Assembly: GCF_004349355.1 (NCBI RefSeq)
Contig: NZ_SMFK01000016.1
Location: 25,911-89,910, forward strand
DNA length: 64,000 nucleotides
DNA from: Flavobacterium cellulosilyticum
Lineage (GTDB): Bacteria; Bacteroidota; Bacteroidia; Flavobacteriales; Flavobacteriaceae
Reading direction: 5' to 3'
In this document: positions 8,407 to 17,045 of the stretch, one piece after another
How the letters are laid out: each line of letters starts with the position of its first letter
How positions within the stretch are numbered: the stretch's first letter is position 1
Position numbers and translations under genes: made by a program
The notes under the pieces: model-generated
What the model was told of the DNA's origin: nothing
Database searches by the model: none
The model's input: the letters and a program-made list of their open reading frames with translations, nothing else

Positions 8407-9831
8407 ATGAATTCAAAAAAACAATTCTTAATCATCCTTACCTTTTTTAGTATTGGAACAGCAATTGCACAATCTACAGATGATTTATTCAACATACTAA
8501 TACAAAAAGGGCTAATTAAACAAACCGAAGCAGATTCCATAAGAGCTAATTACGCGATAAATCAACAAGCAAAACCAAAAGACAAAACGTTTCAGATTGA
8601 TTTGCAAATTAAAAACCGATTTGAATACCGAGATGGATATGGATCTATTCCAACCGATGCAACTGTACCAGCTGCTTTTGTAAACCAACGTAGTAGGTTA
8701 AACTTTAGCTATCAACATGGAGACGCCTTTAACACCGTACTTTCATTACAAGACGCACGTGTTTGGGGTTCACATGATCCAAGAGGCTTAGATGGCACTA
8801 TACAATTATTTGAAGGTTATGTAGAGCCTTTTATAACACCTAACTTCTCAATCCGTATAGGTCGACAACGTATCGTTCTTGACAATCAAAGGCTTTTTGC
8901 TGAAAATGAGTGGCGAGTAAATGCAAATGCACATGACGCAATAAATTTTAGATACTATAAAGGAAAAATAAGTTTAGAATTAATTGGAGCCTTTAATCAA
9001 ACCTCCGAGCGTATTTTTGGGACTGACTATTCCCCTAATCAATTGAGTCTTACACCAGCAAATGCAACACCAAGTGCCTGGACAAATTACAAAACACTTG
9101 CTGTAAGTTATGTGAAATATGAATTTACACCAAAATTTACAGCAACGAGCATTGTAGCTGCAGATGGATATCAGAGTAAAACAAATTCAGAAAAAACAGT
9201 TTGGAGACTAACTTATGGAGGTCGTTTAGAATACACCTATGGAAACTGGTATGCAACAACTAGCGGGTATATTCAATCGGGTCGAAATAATACTGAAAAA
9301 TCACTTAAAGCTTGGTATGTACAACCAGAAATTAAATTTAACAAAACAAACAGTATTTCAATCCGTTTAGGAGCCGAAATCATGAGTGGAGACAATGGAA
9401 CTATCGGAAATGTAGATCATAATTTTGTGCCTTTATATGGTGTGGCACATCGATTCAATGGATTCTTGGATTTATTTACAAAATTCCCTGCAGATCTAAA
9501 TAACGCAGGTTTAGTAAATCCATATTTATACCTAACAAAAGTCATTAGTCCAAAATGGGAGGTAAGTTCCAATAGTCATTTATTTTATACTCAAAAAACA
9601 GCTATTCTCACTCCAAATCAAAAACTTTCAAAATTCATGGGATATGAGCATGATTTAGTAATTGGCTACAAGCCGAATAACTATACACATGTTGAAACTG
9701 GATTTGCATTTGCTTTGCCAACCGAAACCATGACAGCAATCAAAAAGTCTGGGGATGCGGGCAAAATACCAACATGGTTTTACGTACAATTAAAATTCAC
9801 TCCTCGAATATTCAAAACAGTATTTAACTAA
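8407..9831 (+). CDS. Outer-membrane porin, alginate-export-like barrel
   Basis: 474 residues. A signal peptide is clear (MNSKKQFLIILTFFSIGTAIAQ), then a short helical lead (DDLFNILIQKGLIKQTEADSIRANYAI, as in phosphate-porin-type proteins), then a beta-barrel of amphipathic strands rich in aromatic residues, such as FQIDLQIKNRFEYRDGYG, RSRLNFSYQHGDAFNTVLSLQDARVWG and FSIRIGRQRIVLDNQRLF. The architecture matches alginate_export-type porins that accompany Pst-like transporters in Flavobacteria. It is the first gene of a plus-strand set with the substrate-binding protein 56 bp downstream, so it probably admits the substrate of the ABC importer through the outer membrane. The C-terminus (FKTVFN) ends in Asn rather than the classical Phe. 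Confidence 0.88.
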   Translation: MNSKKQFLIILTFFSIGTAIAQSTDDLFNILIQKGLIKQTEADSIRANYAINQQAKPKDKTFQIDLQIKNRFEYRDGYGSIPTDATVPAAFVNQRSRLNFSYQHGDAFNTVLSLQDARVWGSHDPRGLDGTIQLFEGYVEPFITPNFSIRIGRQRIVLDNQRLFAENEWRVNANAHDAINFRYYKGKISLELIGAFNQTSERIFGTDYSPNQLSLTPANATPSAWTNYKTLAVSYVKYEFTPKFTATSIVAADGYQSKTNSEKTVWRLTYGGRLEYTYGNWYATTSGYIQSGRNNTEKSLKAWYVQPEIKFNKTNSISIRLGAEIMSGDNGTIGNVDHNFVPLYGVAHRFNGFLDLFTKFPADLNNAGLVNPYLYLTKVISPKWEVSSNSHLFYTQKTAILTPNQKLSKFMGYEHDLVIGYKPNNYTHVETGFAFALPTETMTAIKKSGDAGKIPTWFYVQLKFTPRIFKTVFN

Positions 9832-9887
9832 ATAAAACAACAGACTAAAGCAGAAAAAACACTGCTTGATTTAAAACCTAAAAAAAA

Positions 9888-10823
9888 ATGAAAACATTTA
9901 AAATAGTAGCATTAGCCATTGCAATAGTAACAATAGTCCAAACTGCAAAATCACAAGAATTAAAAGGAAACATCACTATTTCTGGAGCATTTGCCTTATA
10001 TCCTATAACTGTAAAATGGGCTGAAGAATTTAAAAAAATACATCCAAATGTAAAAATTGACATTCAAGCAGGTGGAGCTGGAAAAGGAATAACCGATGTA
10101 TTATCTAAAGTAACAGATATTGGATTGGTGTCTCGTGAATTGAATAGTGCCGAATATAAAAAAGGAGCCTACGCAGTAGCGGTAACTAAAGATGCAGTTA
10201 TTCCTGTAATTAGTGCTTCAAGCCCTTATAAAAAAGCATTGTATGAAAAAGGGGTGCGAAAAGAAACTTTCAACAATATTTTTATTACCGGAAAATATAA
10301 AACTTGGAATGCTTTAGGCCTGAAAAGTGATGCTCCAATTCATGTTTATACTCGTTCAGACGCTGCAGGAGCAGCAGAAACTTGGGCAAGCTATTTTGGC
10401 AAGAAACAAGAAGATTTACTGGGGGTTGCCGTTTTTGGAGATCCTGGACTGGCACAAGCTGTTAAAAGAGATCCAATTGGTATAGGTTTCAATAACATTG
10501 TATACATCTATGACATGAAAACGAATAAAGCTACTAATGGAGTTGTTCCTGTGCCAATTGACCTGAACAACAATGGAAAATTAGATCCAGATGAAAATTT
10601 TTATGGTGATATTGACCAATTAATTGCTGCAATTATTAGTGGAAAATACCCTTCGCCACCTGCAAGAGATTTATATTTTGTAACCTCAGGCAAACCAAAT
10701 AATCCGATTGTTAAAGCATTTATAAAATATATTTTGACTAATGGCCAACAGTTTGTTAATGAAGCGGGATACATCAAATTTTCAAAGGAAAAACTAAGTA
10801 AAGAATTAGAGAAAGTGAAATAA
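9888..10823 (+). CDS. pstS: PstS-like phosphate/oxyanion-binding protein
   Basis: 311 residues. The signal peptide (MKTFKIVALAIAIVTIVQTAKSQ) is followed by the PstS/PBP type II fold: LKGNITISGAFALYPITVKWAEEF, GGAGKGITDVLSKVTDIGLVSREL, VYTRSDAAGAAETWASYFG and AVKRDPIGIGFNNIVYIYD. The lead motif differs from the usual GAGSSFP type of classical PstS. The sequence shows no lipobox, so the protein is probably free in the periplasm. An inserted loop, DLNNNGKLDPDE (about residues 225-236), fits the EF-hand calcium consensus. Neighbouring PstC, PstA and PstB make an importer function secure; phosphate is the best guess for the substrate, but another oxyanion is possible. Confidence 0.87.
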   Translation: MKTFKIVALAIAIVTIVQTAKSQELKGNITISGAFALYPITVKWAEEFKKIHPNVKIDIQAGGAGKGITDVLSKVTDIGLVSRELNSAEYKKGAYAVAVTKDAVIPVISASSPYKKALYEKGVRKETFNNIFITGKYKTWNALGLKSDAPIHVYTRSDAAGAAETWASYFGKKQEDLLGVAVFGDPGLAQAVKRDPIGIGFNNIVYIYDMKTNKATNGVVPVPIDLNNNGKLDPDENFYGDIDQLIAAIISGKYPSPPARDLYFVTSGKPNNPIVKAFIKYILTNGQQFVNEAGYIKFSKEKLSKELEKVK

Positions 10824-10919
10824 GGAAATCTAATTCAAATATTAAACCTGCATCTCGTCATTACTAAAACAAACCAAAGGTTTTGAATAAATTCACGAGT
10901 TGTCCTTAATAACAAATAA

Positions 10920-11813
10920 ATGAAAAACATACGATTAGTAAAAGACAATGTATTCGGAAAAATATTCTTTACGCTTACCATTCTTTCCATATCTACTGTA
11001 GTCTTTCTTGGAATAGGTTTGTATTATAAATCTATTCCTCTATTAAACAATAGTTCATTATGGAATTTGTTATCATCATCTGAATGGAAACCCTTTAAAG
11101 AAGCTTTTGGTTTTTACCCCTTTATTATGGGAACGCTATGGGTAACTGCGATTTCCATTGTGATAGCTTTACCATTATCGCTCTTTACAGCCATCTATTT
11201 ATCGGAATATGCTTCTATTAGAATTCGAAAAACGGTGTTGCCATTGATCGAATTATTGTCAGGGATCCCACCTGTGTTATTTGGAGTTTGGGGAGTTTTA
11301 GTTATTATTCCAATAATCCAAGATCATTTAGCACCTCATTTTGTGGAATTTACAACAGGATATTCTGTTTTGGCAGGAGGAATTGTATTGGCAATTATGA
11401 TTTTTCCTTTAATAATAAGCATCTTAATTGAGGTATTCGACAATGTTCCGCAAGAATTGAGAGATGCTTCATTATCGGTTGGAGCTACAAAATGGCAAAC
11501 CGTTAAAAAGGTATTACTTCGAAAATCAGTTGATGGCATCGTTGCCGCCACAGTGTTGGCAATTTCGAGAGCATTTGGTGAAACCATCGCCGTTTTGATG
11601 GTTTGCGGAAACTTGGCACAAGTTCCCAATAGTATCTTTGATTCTGGTTATCCATTGCCTGCTTTAATAGCTAATAATTATGGAGAAATGATGTCAATCC
11701 CGATGTACGATTCAGCCTTAATGTTTGCTGCATTACTCCTATTTGTCATTATCTTTTTGTTTAATGCAATAGCGAGATTGATTTTATTTCGAATTGAAAA
11801 AAGCAACAATTAA
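10920..11813 (+). CDS. pstC: Phosphate-type ABC transporter permease PstC
   Basis: 297 residues with about six transmembrane helices. The EAA loop that docks the ATPase is visible in QELRDASLSVGATKWQTVKKVLLRKSVDGIVAATVLAISRAFGETIAVLMV, including the PstC hallmark RAFGETIAV. The motif LIELLSGIPPVLFGVWGVLVI is also typical. It pairs with the next gene to form the inner-membrane channel. The 96-bp gap after the binding-protein gene is the largest in the operon and holds no clear terminator. Confidence 0.94.
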   Translation: MKNIRLVKDNVFGKIFFTLTILSISTVVFLGIGLYYKSIPLLNNSSLWNLLSSSEWKPFKEAFGFYPFIMGTLWVTAISIVIALPLSLFTAIYLSEYASIRIRKTVLPLIELLSGIPPVLFGVWGVLVIIPIIQDHLAPHFVEFTTGYSVLAGGIVLAIMIFPLIISILIEVFDNVPQELRDASLSVGATKWQTVKKVLLRKSVDGIVAATVLAISRAFGETIAVLMVCGNLAQVPNSIFDSGYPLPALIANNYGEMMSIPMYDSALMFAALLLFVIIFLFNAIARLILFRIEKSNN

Positions 11814-11824
11814 TAATTAAAGAA

Positions 11825-12664
11825 ATGAGAAAATTAGAAGAAAATATATTTAAAATCATAATGATAGCGTGCACTTTAATAGTTAGCAGCACTTTATTTA
11901 TGATAGTTTACACCATATTTTCAAAAGGCTTGGGATCTTTAAATTGGGACATGGTTTCAAAAATTCCCGAAGGAGGTTTTTATATTGGAAAAGGCGGAGG
12001 TATTCTAAATGCCATTATTGGATCCCTTTATATCTCAATTGGAGCGACTATATTGGGACTTGTGATTAGTATTCCAATAGTAATTTACATCAATATCTAT
12101 GCAAAGAAAAATTCGATGTTAACTACCATAACTCGATTGAGTTATGACATATTATTTGGAATTCCATCTATTGTTTATGGAGCTTTTGGATTTACAATTA
12201 TGGTATATATGGGTTTAAAAACCTCATTATTAGCGGGAATAATAACCGTAACATTACTTATAATTCCAATCTTGGTGCGAACAATGGACGAAGTTGTAAG
12301 AGTCGTTCCGGAAGACATGAAGAATTCTGTTTATTCATTAGGAGGCACACGATATGAAACTGCAAAAATTGTTTTGCGACAGTCAATTCCAGGGATTATA
12401 ACCGCCATATTATTATCCTTTGGTAGAGCAATAGGTGATGCTGCTTGTGTATTATTTACAGCAGGTTTTACAGATAGTATACCAACTTCTTTAGACCAAC
12501 CTGCAGCCACATTACCATTATCCATTTTTTTTCAATTGAGTAGTCCAATTCAAGAAGTACAAAACCGAGCCTATGCCTCAGCGGTAGTGCTTACAATAAT
12601 TGTATTAATCGTTAGTATAACAGCAAAAACAGCAAGTAAAAACCTTTCAAAAAATAAAATATGA
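11825..12664 (+). CDS. pstA: Phosphate-type ABC transporter permease PstA
   Basis: 279 residues with about six transmembrane helices. The EAA region reads VYSLGGTRYETAKIVLRQSIPGIITAILLSFGRAIGDAACVLFTAG; RAIGDAA replaces the RAIGETAP pattern usual in PstA, a divergence also consistent with the atypical binding protein. The lead helix and the SYDILFGIPSIVYGAFGF motif match the family. It starts 11 bp after pstC and overlaps pstB by 4 bp (ATGA), showing tight translational coupling. Confidence 0.94.
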   Translation: MRKLEENIFKIIMIACTLIVSSTLFMIVYTIFSKGLGSLNWDMVSKIPEGGFYIGKGGGILNAIIGSLYISIGATILGLVISIPIVIYINIYAKKNSMLTTITRLSYDILFGIPSIVYGAFGFTIMVYMGLKTSLLAGIITVTLLIIPILVRTMDEVVRVVPEDMKNSVYSLGGTRYETAKIVLRQSIPGIITAILLSFGRAIGDAACVLFTAGFTDSIPTSLDQPAATLPLSIFFQLSSPIQEVQNRAYASAVVLTIIVLIVSITAKTASKNLSKNKI

Positions 12665-13422
12665 TCCTACAACCTCATATCAGCATACAAAATTTAAATG
12701 TGCATATTGGTGACAACCATATCCTTAAAAATATTAATCTTGACTTTCCAGATAAAAAAGTCACAACACTAATCGGCCCTTCCGGCTGTGGGAAAACTAC
12801 GTTATTAAAAACTATGAACCGATTACTAGACCATCAAACAGATGTTCGTGTAGAAGGAAAAGTATTGGTTGACGGTGAAAATATTTATGACCCAAAAGTG
12901 GAAGTCACTCACATCCGAAAAAAAATGGGTTTACTTTCTCAAAGACCTTTTCCTTTACCAATGAACATTTATGATAATGTTGCCTATGGTCATCGAATTC
13001 ACGGAAAACATAAAAAAAACGAATTAGATGCAATAGTCGAAAAATATCTTCGAGGGGTTAACCTTTGGGACGAAGTAAAAGACCGACTTAAATCACCTGC
13101 CACTCGACTTTCTATAGGCCAACAACAAAGATTGTGTTTGGCTAGAGGGCTTGCAATTGAACCTGAAATTATCTTGGGTGATGAACCAACTTCAGCATTA
13201 GACCCGATTTCGACTCAAGCGATAGAAGAATTGTTTATGCAATTAAAAGACAAATATACCATTGTATTAGTAACACATATTCTACGCCAAGCCAGAAGAG
13301 TTTCTGATTACATCGGTTTTGTTTATATGGGTGAAATAATAGAATTTGGTCCGACTGAAGAAATTTTACTTAACCCTAAAGAAAAACTAACCAAAGAATA
13401 TGTAAAAGGTTTTTTGAGTTAA
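12661..13422 (+). CDS. pstB: Phosphate-type ABC transporter ATP-binding protein PstB
   Basis: 253 residues, normal for PstB. Walker A is GPSGCGKTT (about residues 40-48), followed by the PstB-specific LLKTMNRLLDHQ; the Q-loop region reads KKMGLLSQRPFPLPMNIYDNVAYG; the signature is LSIGQQQRLCLARGLA in place of the usual LSGGQ; Walker B is IILGDEPTSALDP; the switch His is in VLVTH. It energises the PstCA channel from the cytoplasmic side. It is the last gene of the operon: no phoU follows, unlike in many pst operons, and the next gene is convergent. Confidence 0.95.
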   Translation: MILQPHISIQNLNVHIGDNHILKNINLDFPDKKVTTLIGPSGCGKTTLLKTMNRLLDHQTDVRVEGKVLVDGENIYDPKVEVTHIRKKMGLLSQRPFPLPMNIYDNVAYGHRIHGKHKKNELDAIVEKYLRGVNLWDEVKDRLKSPATRLSIGQQQRLCLARGLAIEPEIILGDEPTSALDPISTQAIEELFMQLKDKYTIVLVTHILRQARRVSDYIGFVYMGEIIEFGPTEEILLNPKEKLTKEYVKGFLS

Positions 13423-13442
13423 CCCAAAAACCACATAAATCT

Positions 13443-13486
13443 AAAAAAGTCTCAAATTTGAAATATTTTCAAAATTGAGACTTTTT
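13443..13486. terminator. Bidirectional terminator between pstB and the Spy-like gene
   Basis: An inverted repeat with arms of the AAAAAGTCTCAA / TTGAGACTTTTT type is flanked by A- and T-runs on the two sides. It sits 20 bp after pstB and 30 bp after the end of the convergent gene, so it can end transcription from both sides. Confidence 0.85.
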
Positions 13487-13515
13487 AGTTTCATTAGCAA
13501 AAGAAAGACAAAAAC

Positions 13516-13971
13516 CTATTCTCCACCCGCATTATTACCCATTCGTTCTTGCATTCTTTCTTGCATTTTTGCTCTATTGGCTTCCTCCATCGCTTTGTAT
13601 TTTTCAAATTGCGTTGGGTTCAATACCGCTTTTATTCGATTATCCATTTCCGTTTTTTCTTCATTTCTTTTCGCTCTCATGGCTTCGCGATCTTCTTTAG
13701 AAGGTTTAGCATTGTCTTTATTAGCCATTCGTTCTGCTCTCATCGCTTCCATTTTACTGGTTTGCTCCGTAATAATTAATTTGATTTGAGCTTGTTGATT
13801 GGCATCTAAATTCAAATCGGCTGTCATTTTTTTTAATCGAGCTTCGTTTCTTTCTTCGGGTGACCTCATTTCACGAGAGCCATTATCCGATTTGTTTTTC
13901 ATTCCAGTGCTTTCCTGTGCAAAAGTGGATACACTTACAACTAACAATGCAGCAATAATTAATTTTTTCAT
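13516..13971 (-). CDS. Small periplasmic Spy/CpxP-like protein (DUF4890-type)
   Basis: 151 residues. A signal peptide (MKKLIIAALLVVSVSTFAQ) precedes a highly charged helical protein. The core LNLDANQQAQIKLIITEQTSKMEAMRAER and a second copy near VLNPTQFEKYKAMEEANRAKMQ resemble the LTxxQ repeats of Spy/CpxP chaperone-like proteins, and the overall composition fits DUF4890. The C-terminus is rich in Met, Arg and Glu. It follows the large barrel gene on the same strand with a 111-bp gap, so the two may share control. Confidence 0.82.
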   Translation of the reverse strand: MKKLIIAALLVVSVSTFAQESTGMKNKSDNGSREMRSPEERNEARLKKMTADLNLDANQQAQIKLIITEQTSKMEAMRAERMANKDNAKPSKEDREAMRAKRNEEKTEMDNRIKAVLNPTQFEKYKAMEEANRAKMQERMQERMGNNAGGE

Positions 13972-14082
13972 TTTATAAATTATTTAAGTTTGAACAAATA
14001 AGACAGTAGTTTTTAATAAAGGTTTAATCTTAGTTTATAAAATAAATCACTAAGCTTAAACGAATTAGAGGAAGACTTAAAA

Positions 14083-16839
14083 TCAATCCTCTTCTCTGTC
14101 TCTTCCTCTTGACCCTCTTTCTTTTTTCATAAAATTCCCTAATTTATAAGATACGGAAAACATAGCATAACGCTTTAAAACAGTATTCTCTTCATCTCGA
14201 ATCGATGTTGCAGAGATAGTCCTTGTAACACTTTGATTTTGATTTAAAATATCATAAACCTTTATTTTTAAATACATTTTTTTATCGAAAAAACCATAAG
14301 ACAAACTGGTATTCCATAAATAAAAGTCTTTTTTGAAATCATTAGAAATTTTGGAATTGTAAGTATAACCAAAATCGTTACCAAAAATCCAGTTTTTAGG
14401 CCAATAGGATGTCGTTTGCAAATTAATTCTGTGAACTACATTTGAAGAAGCAGCTCTTGATGAATTTTCATATTTTGTTTCATTATAGGATAAACTATAA
14501 GCAGGTACAATGGTAAGTAACTCACCATAATCATAGGACAAATAAGCTCTAGGAGTAATTCCTATCGCTCTTGCATTAAATAAAACAGCATTTGTATATC
14601 CCTTGTCAAAAGAATAATTTCCGCTTAATCCCAATCCATATCTAAAAACATGAGCTTCTCTTTTGATGGTCTGATTCCAATTTGCTCCGATTGAAGCAGA
14701 ATAGGTTCCTGAAATATTGACATAGGTAGTATTTCTAGCTCCATCGGCATCATAAACAGAGGTGGCAACAACTTCATTGTTACTATAATCTCCATTTATA
14801 TACAAGGAATACCCAGATCGAGTTCGAAAATCATAATTTCTAAAATTAATGTTTGCGGTGTTTTTCTCACTAGGATTCAAATTTGGATTTCCTATGATAG
14901 TATTTAATGGATTAGACAAATTCAATACAGGCATTAATTGGGTTGGTGTTGGAAGACTATTAGAATAATCATACTTAAAAGTAATAAATTTAGATCTTTC
15001 AAATTTATATCTTAGCTGAAACCTAGCATAAGGCAACACATATTTTTTATTCAAATCCGTATTAGTATTCAAGTAAAAGGAATGATTGTCATAATCAATA
15101 ATTGTTGTACTTGAATTTAAATTCACTGTGAATTTATTTTTTTCGAAAGAAATCCCCACTTTTGGACTTATCGAATTTTTACGTGAAGTAGTATAATTAC
15201 TCAAAGATCCGTTTAAGTCTGAATACATTTGAGTACTTGTATCAAAATTATACGTCTTGTGGTCATTCTTTTCACTATTCCAATCAAAATCAGAACCAAA
15301 TCGAATACGCAACGAATCCGTTATTGGTTCTGTGTATTCAATATCGGCTGAATAGGAATTATAAGAGTTGTCATTACTACTGTTTTGATTTCTTTCGTCA
15401 TTGGGCTTCGTATTTTGGTAAAAAATAGTTTTTGAAAGATTGAATCCATTAGAATCCGTTTTTGAGTTGTTATTATTAAAAACCAAACTAACATTACGTG
15501 CTTTTCTTTCAAACGCCTTATTGAAGTTAATGGAATTTGAAAAATTAGTGTTTGAATTTTCATTGTTTGAATTAGAAGCACTTTCGTTTAATGATTGCCC
15601 ATTTTCATCTTTTGAAAAACTGGAGGAATCCGAACTATTATTAGAACGAGATTGATTGAGTTTTGGCGAAACTACAAGTCTTGTTTTTGGATTTATATTA
15701 TATTCCAATTCAAAATTAGCTTTATTTCCAGTATTATCATTTTTGGTTTTAGAACCTGATTCAGTCAAAATATTTCCTGTAGGCAAGAAACTCGTCTGAC
15801 TTGATTTACTTTCGTTTTTGGTACTGGAATCATTAAAATTATAACTGCTTGAAGCTAATAATTTTTTAGTCCAATCGTCTGAATAGTTGACTCCAATTAA
15901 ATTGGATTGGGTAATTCCTTTTCCGCTACCTGTATTTCTCCCTCCTCTACTATTCCTTCCACCGCTCATATTATCAAAAACCTCATCCATTGAAAATCCA
16001 GTAGCATTAATATTATTGGAGGAGGCCAAAACACTTATTTTTTGCTTTCCTTTAAAGAAATTTACTATCGCACTACTTTCATAATGATCATCGGTACCAT
16101 AACCCGCAAGAAATTTACCAAAATAGCCTTTGTTTTTCTTTTCGTCAATGGTTAAATTAATACTAGAATAATCAGAAGTAGAATCTTGTTTCGATAATTC
16201 TTCTTTTTTAGTTTTAAAGTCAGAAACCTGGACTTTATTAATAATATCAGCTGGCAAATTTTTTAGAGCCATTGCTCCATCTTTATCAAAAAAAGCTTTT
16301 CCGTTTACCAAAAACTGCGTTACTTCTTTTCCGTTAACAGTGATTTTACCATCGTTATCCACTTCGAAACCAGGCAATTGCTTCAACATAATCTCAACAT
16401 TAGCATCGGGTCGAACCTTAAAAGATTGCGCATTAAATTCTAAAGTGTCTTTTTTAATACGAATGGGGGGCGCTGTGGTAATTATTACATCTTCTAAAGT
16501 ATTTACATTTTGAAGTAAGTATATTTTACCAAAATCCTTAGATTCAAAAAGTCCTTTTTGCTCCTCTATAAAGGTCTGGTATCCCATATAATTCACCTTT
16601 AAATAAAACGGTTTTTCATATTTTTTGGTGTTAAATATAAATTCACCATTTTTATCCGTATTAGAAAGTTCTAAAACTGTAGAATCTTTGACATTCATAA
16701 AATATACTGTAGCTAATTCTAACGGTAATTGGGTATTAATATCTAAAACTGTTCCCTTGATTCCAATGGTGTTCTGAGCATTTATAGAATTAAAAATAAT
16801 AAAAGAAAAAAGGAACAAAAAAGAATGAAATTTTATCAT
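14083..16839 (-). CDS. Outer-membrane beta-barrel protein, TonB-receptor-like
   Basis: 918 residues. A signal peptide (MIKFHSFLFLFSFIIFNSINAQ) is followed by a carboxypeptidase-regulatory-like domain (about residues 25-110, IGIKGTVLDINTQLPLELATVYF). A plug-like part follows (VRPDANVEIMLKQLPGFEVDNDGKITVNGKEVTQFLVNGKAFFDKDGAMALKNLPADIINKVQVSD), then a long Asn/Ser-rich barrel. The plug and barrel match the outer_membrane_beta-barrel_3 family, relatives of SusC/TonB receptors without a clear TonB box. The C-terminal tail is unusually basic and acidic (KKERGSRGRDREED), placed after the last strand. The substrate is unknown. Confidence 0.88.
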   Translation of the reverse strand: MIKFHSFLFLFSFIIFNSINAQNTIGIKGTVLDINTQLPLELATVYFMNVKDSTVLELSNTDKNGEFIFNTKKYEKPFYLKVNYMGYQTFIEEQKGLFESKDFGKIYLLQNVNTLEDVIITTAPPIRIKKDTLEFNAQSFKVRPDANVEIMLKQLPGFEVDNDGKITVNGKEVTQFLVNGKAFFDKDGAMALKNLPADIINKVQVSDFKTKKEELSKQDSTSDYSSINLTIDEKKNKGYFGKFLAGYGTDDHYESSAIVNFFKGKQKISVLASSNNINATGFSMDEVFDNMSGGRNSRGGRNTGSGKGITQSNLIGVNYSDDWTKKLLASSSYNFNDSSTKNESKSSQTSFLPTGNILTESGSKTKNDNTGNKANFELEYNINPKTRLVVSPKLNQSRSNNSSDSSSFSKDENGQSLNESASNSNNENSNTNFSNSINFNKAFERKARNVSLVFNNNNSKTDSNGFNLSKTIFYQNTKPNDERNQNSSNDNSYNSYSADIEYTEPITDSLRIRFGSDFDWNSEKNDHKTYNFDTSTQMYSDLNGSLSNYTTSRKNSISPKVGISFEKNKFTVNLNSSTTIIDYDNHSFYLNTNTDLNKKYVLPYARFQLRYKFERSKFITFKYDYSNSLPTPTQLMPVLNLSNPLNTIIGNPNLNPSEKNTANINFRNYDFRTRSGYSLYINGDYSNNEVVATSVYDADGARNTTYVNISGTYSASIGANWNQTIKREAHVFRYGLGLSGNYSFDKGYTNAVLFNARAIGITPRAYLSYDYGELLTIVPAYSLSYNETKYENSSRAASSNVVHRINLQTTSYWPKNWIFGNDFGYTYNSKISNDFKKDFYLWNTSLSYGFFDKKMYLKIKVYDILNQNQSVTRTISATSIRDEENTVLKRYAMFSVSYKLGNFMKKERGSRGRDREED

Positions 16840-16985
16840 AAGGTGCTTTATTAAACGATTAAGACTAGATAAAATACCAAAGGTTTAATTGTAGTACTAA
16901 CACTTATTTAAATTGGGTTCAAATTGAGGGGTAAGAATTCAAACAATAATGTCGTAAAAATTATCTAAAAAAGCATTCCATAAAA

Positions 16986-17022
16986 AAATACCCCAAAAAG
17001 AAGTTAACTTTATGGGGTATTT
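16986..17022 (-). terminator. Rho-independent terminator after der
   Basis: A 10-bp perfect stem (AAATACCCCA at 16986-16995, TGGGGTATTT at 17013-17022) lies 24 bp beyond the der stop codon, with a run of seven A on the plus strand that reads as a T-run on the minus strand. Confidence 0.85.
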
Positions 17023-17045
17023 ATTTCTAATTAGGAGTGTGAATT

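Noticed and set aside
13475..13789. Plus-strand ORF of 104 codons opposite the Spy-like gene
   Set aside because: Overlaps the terminator and is antisense to a protein with a signal peptide and family repeats.
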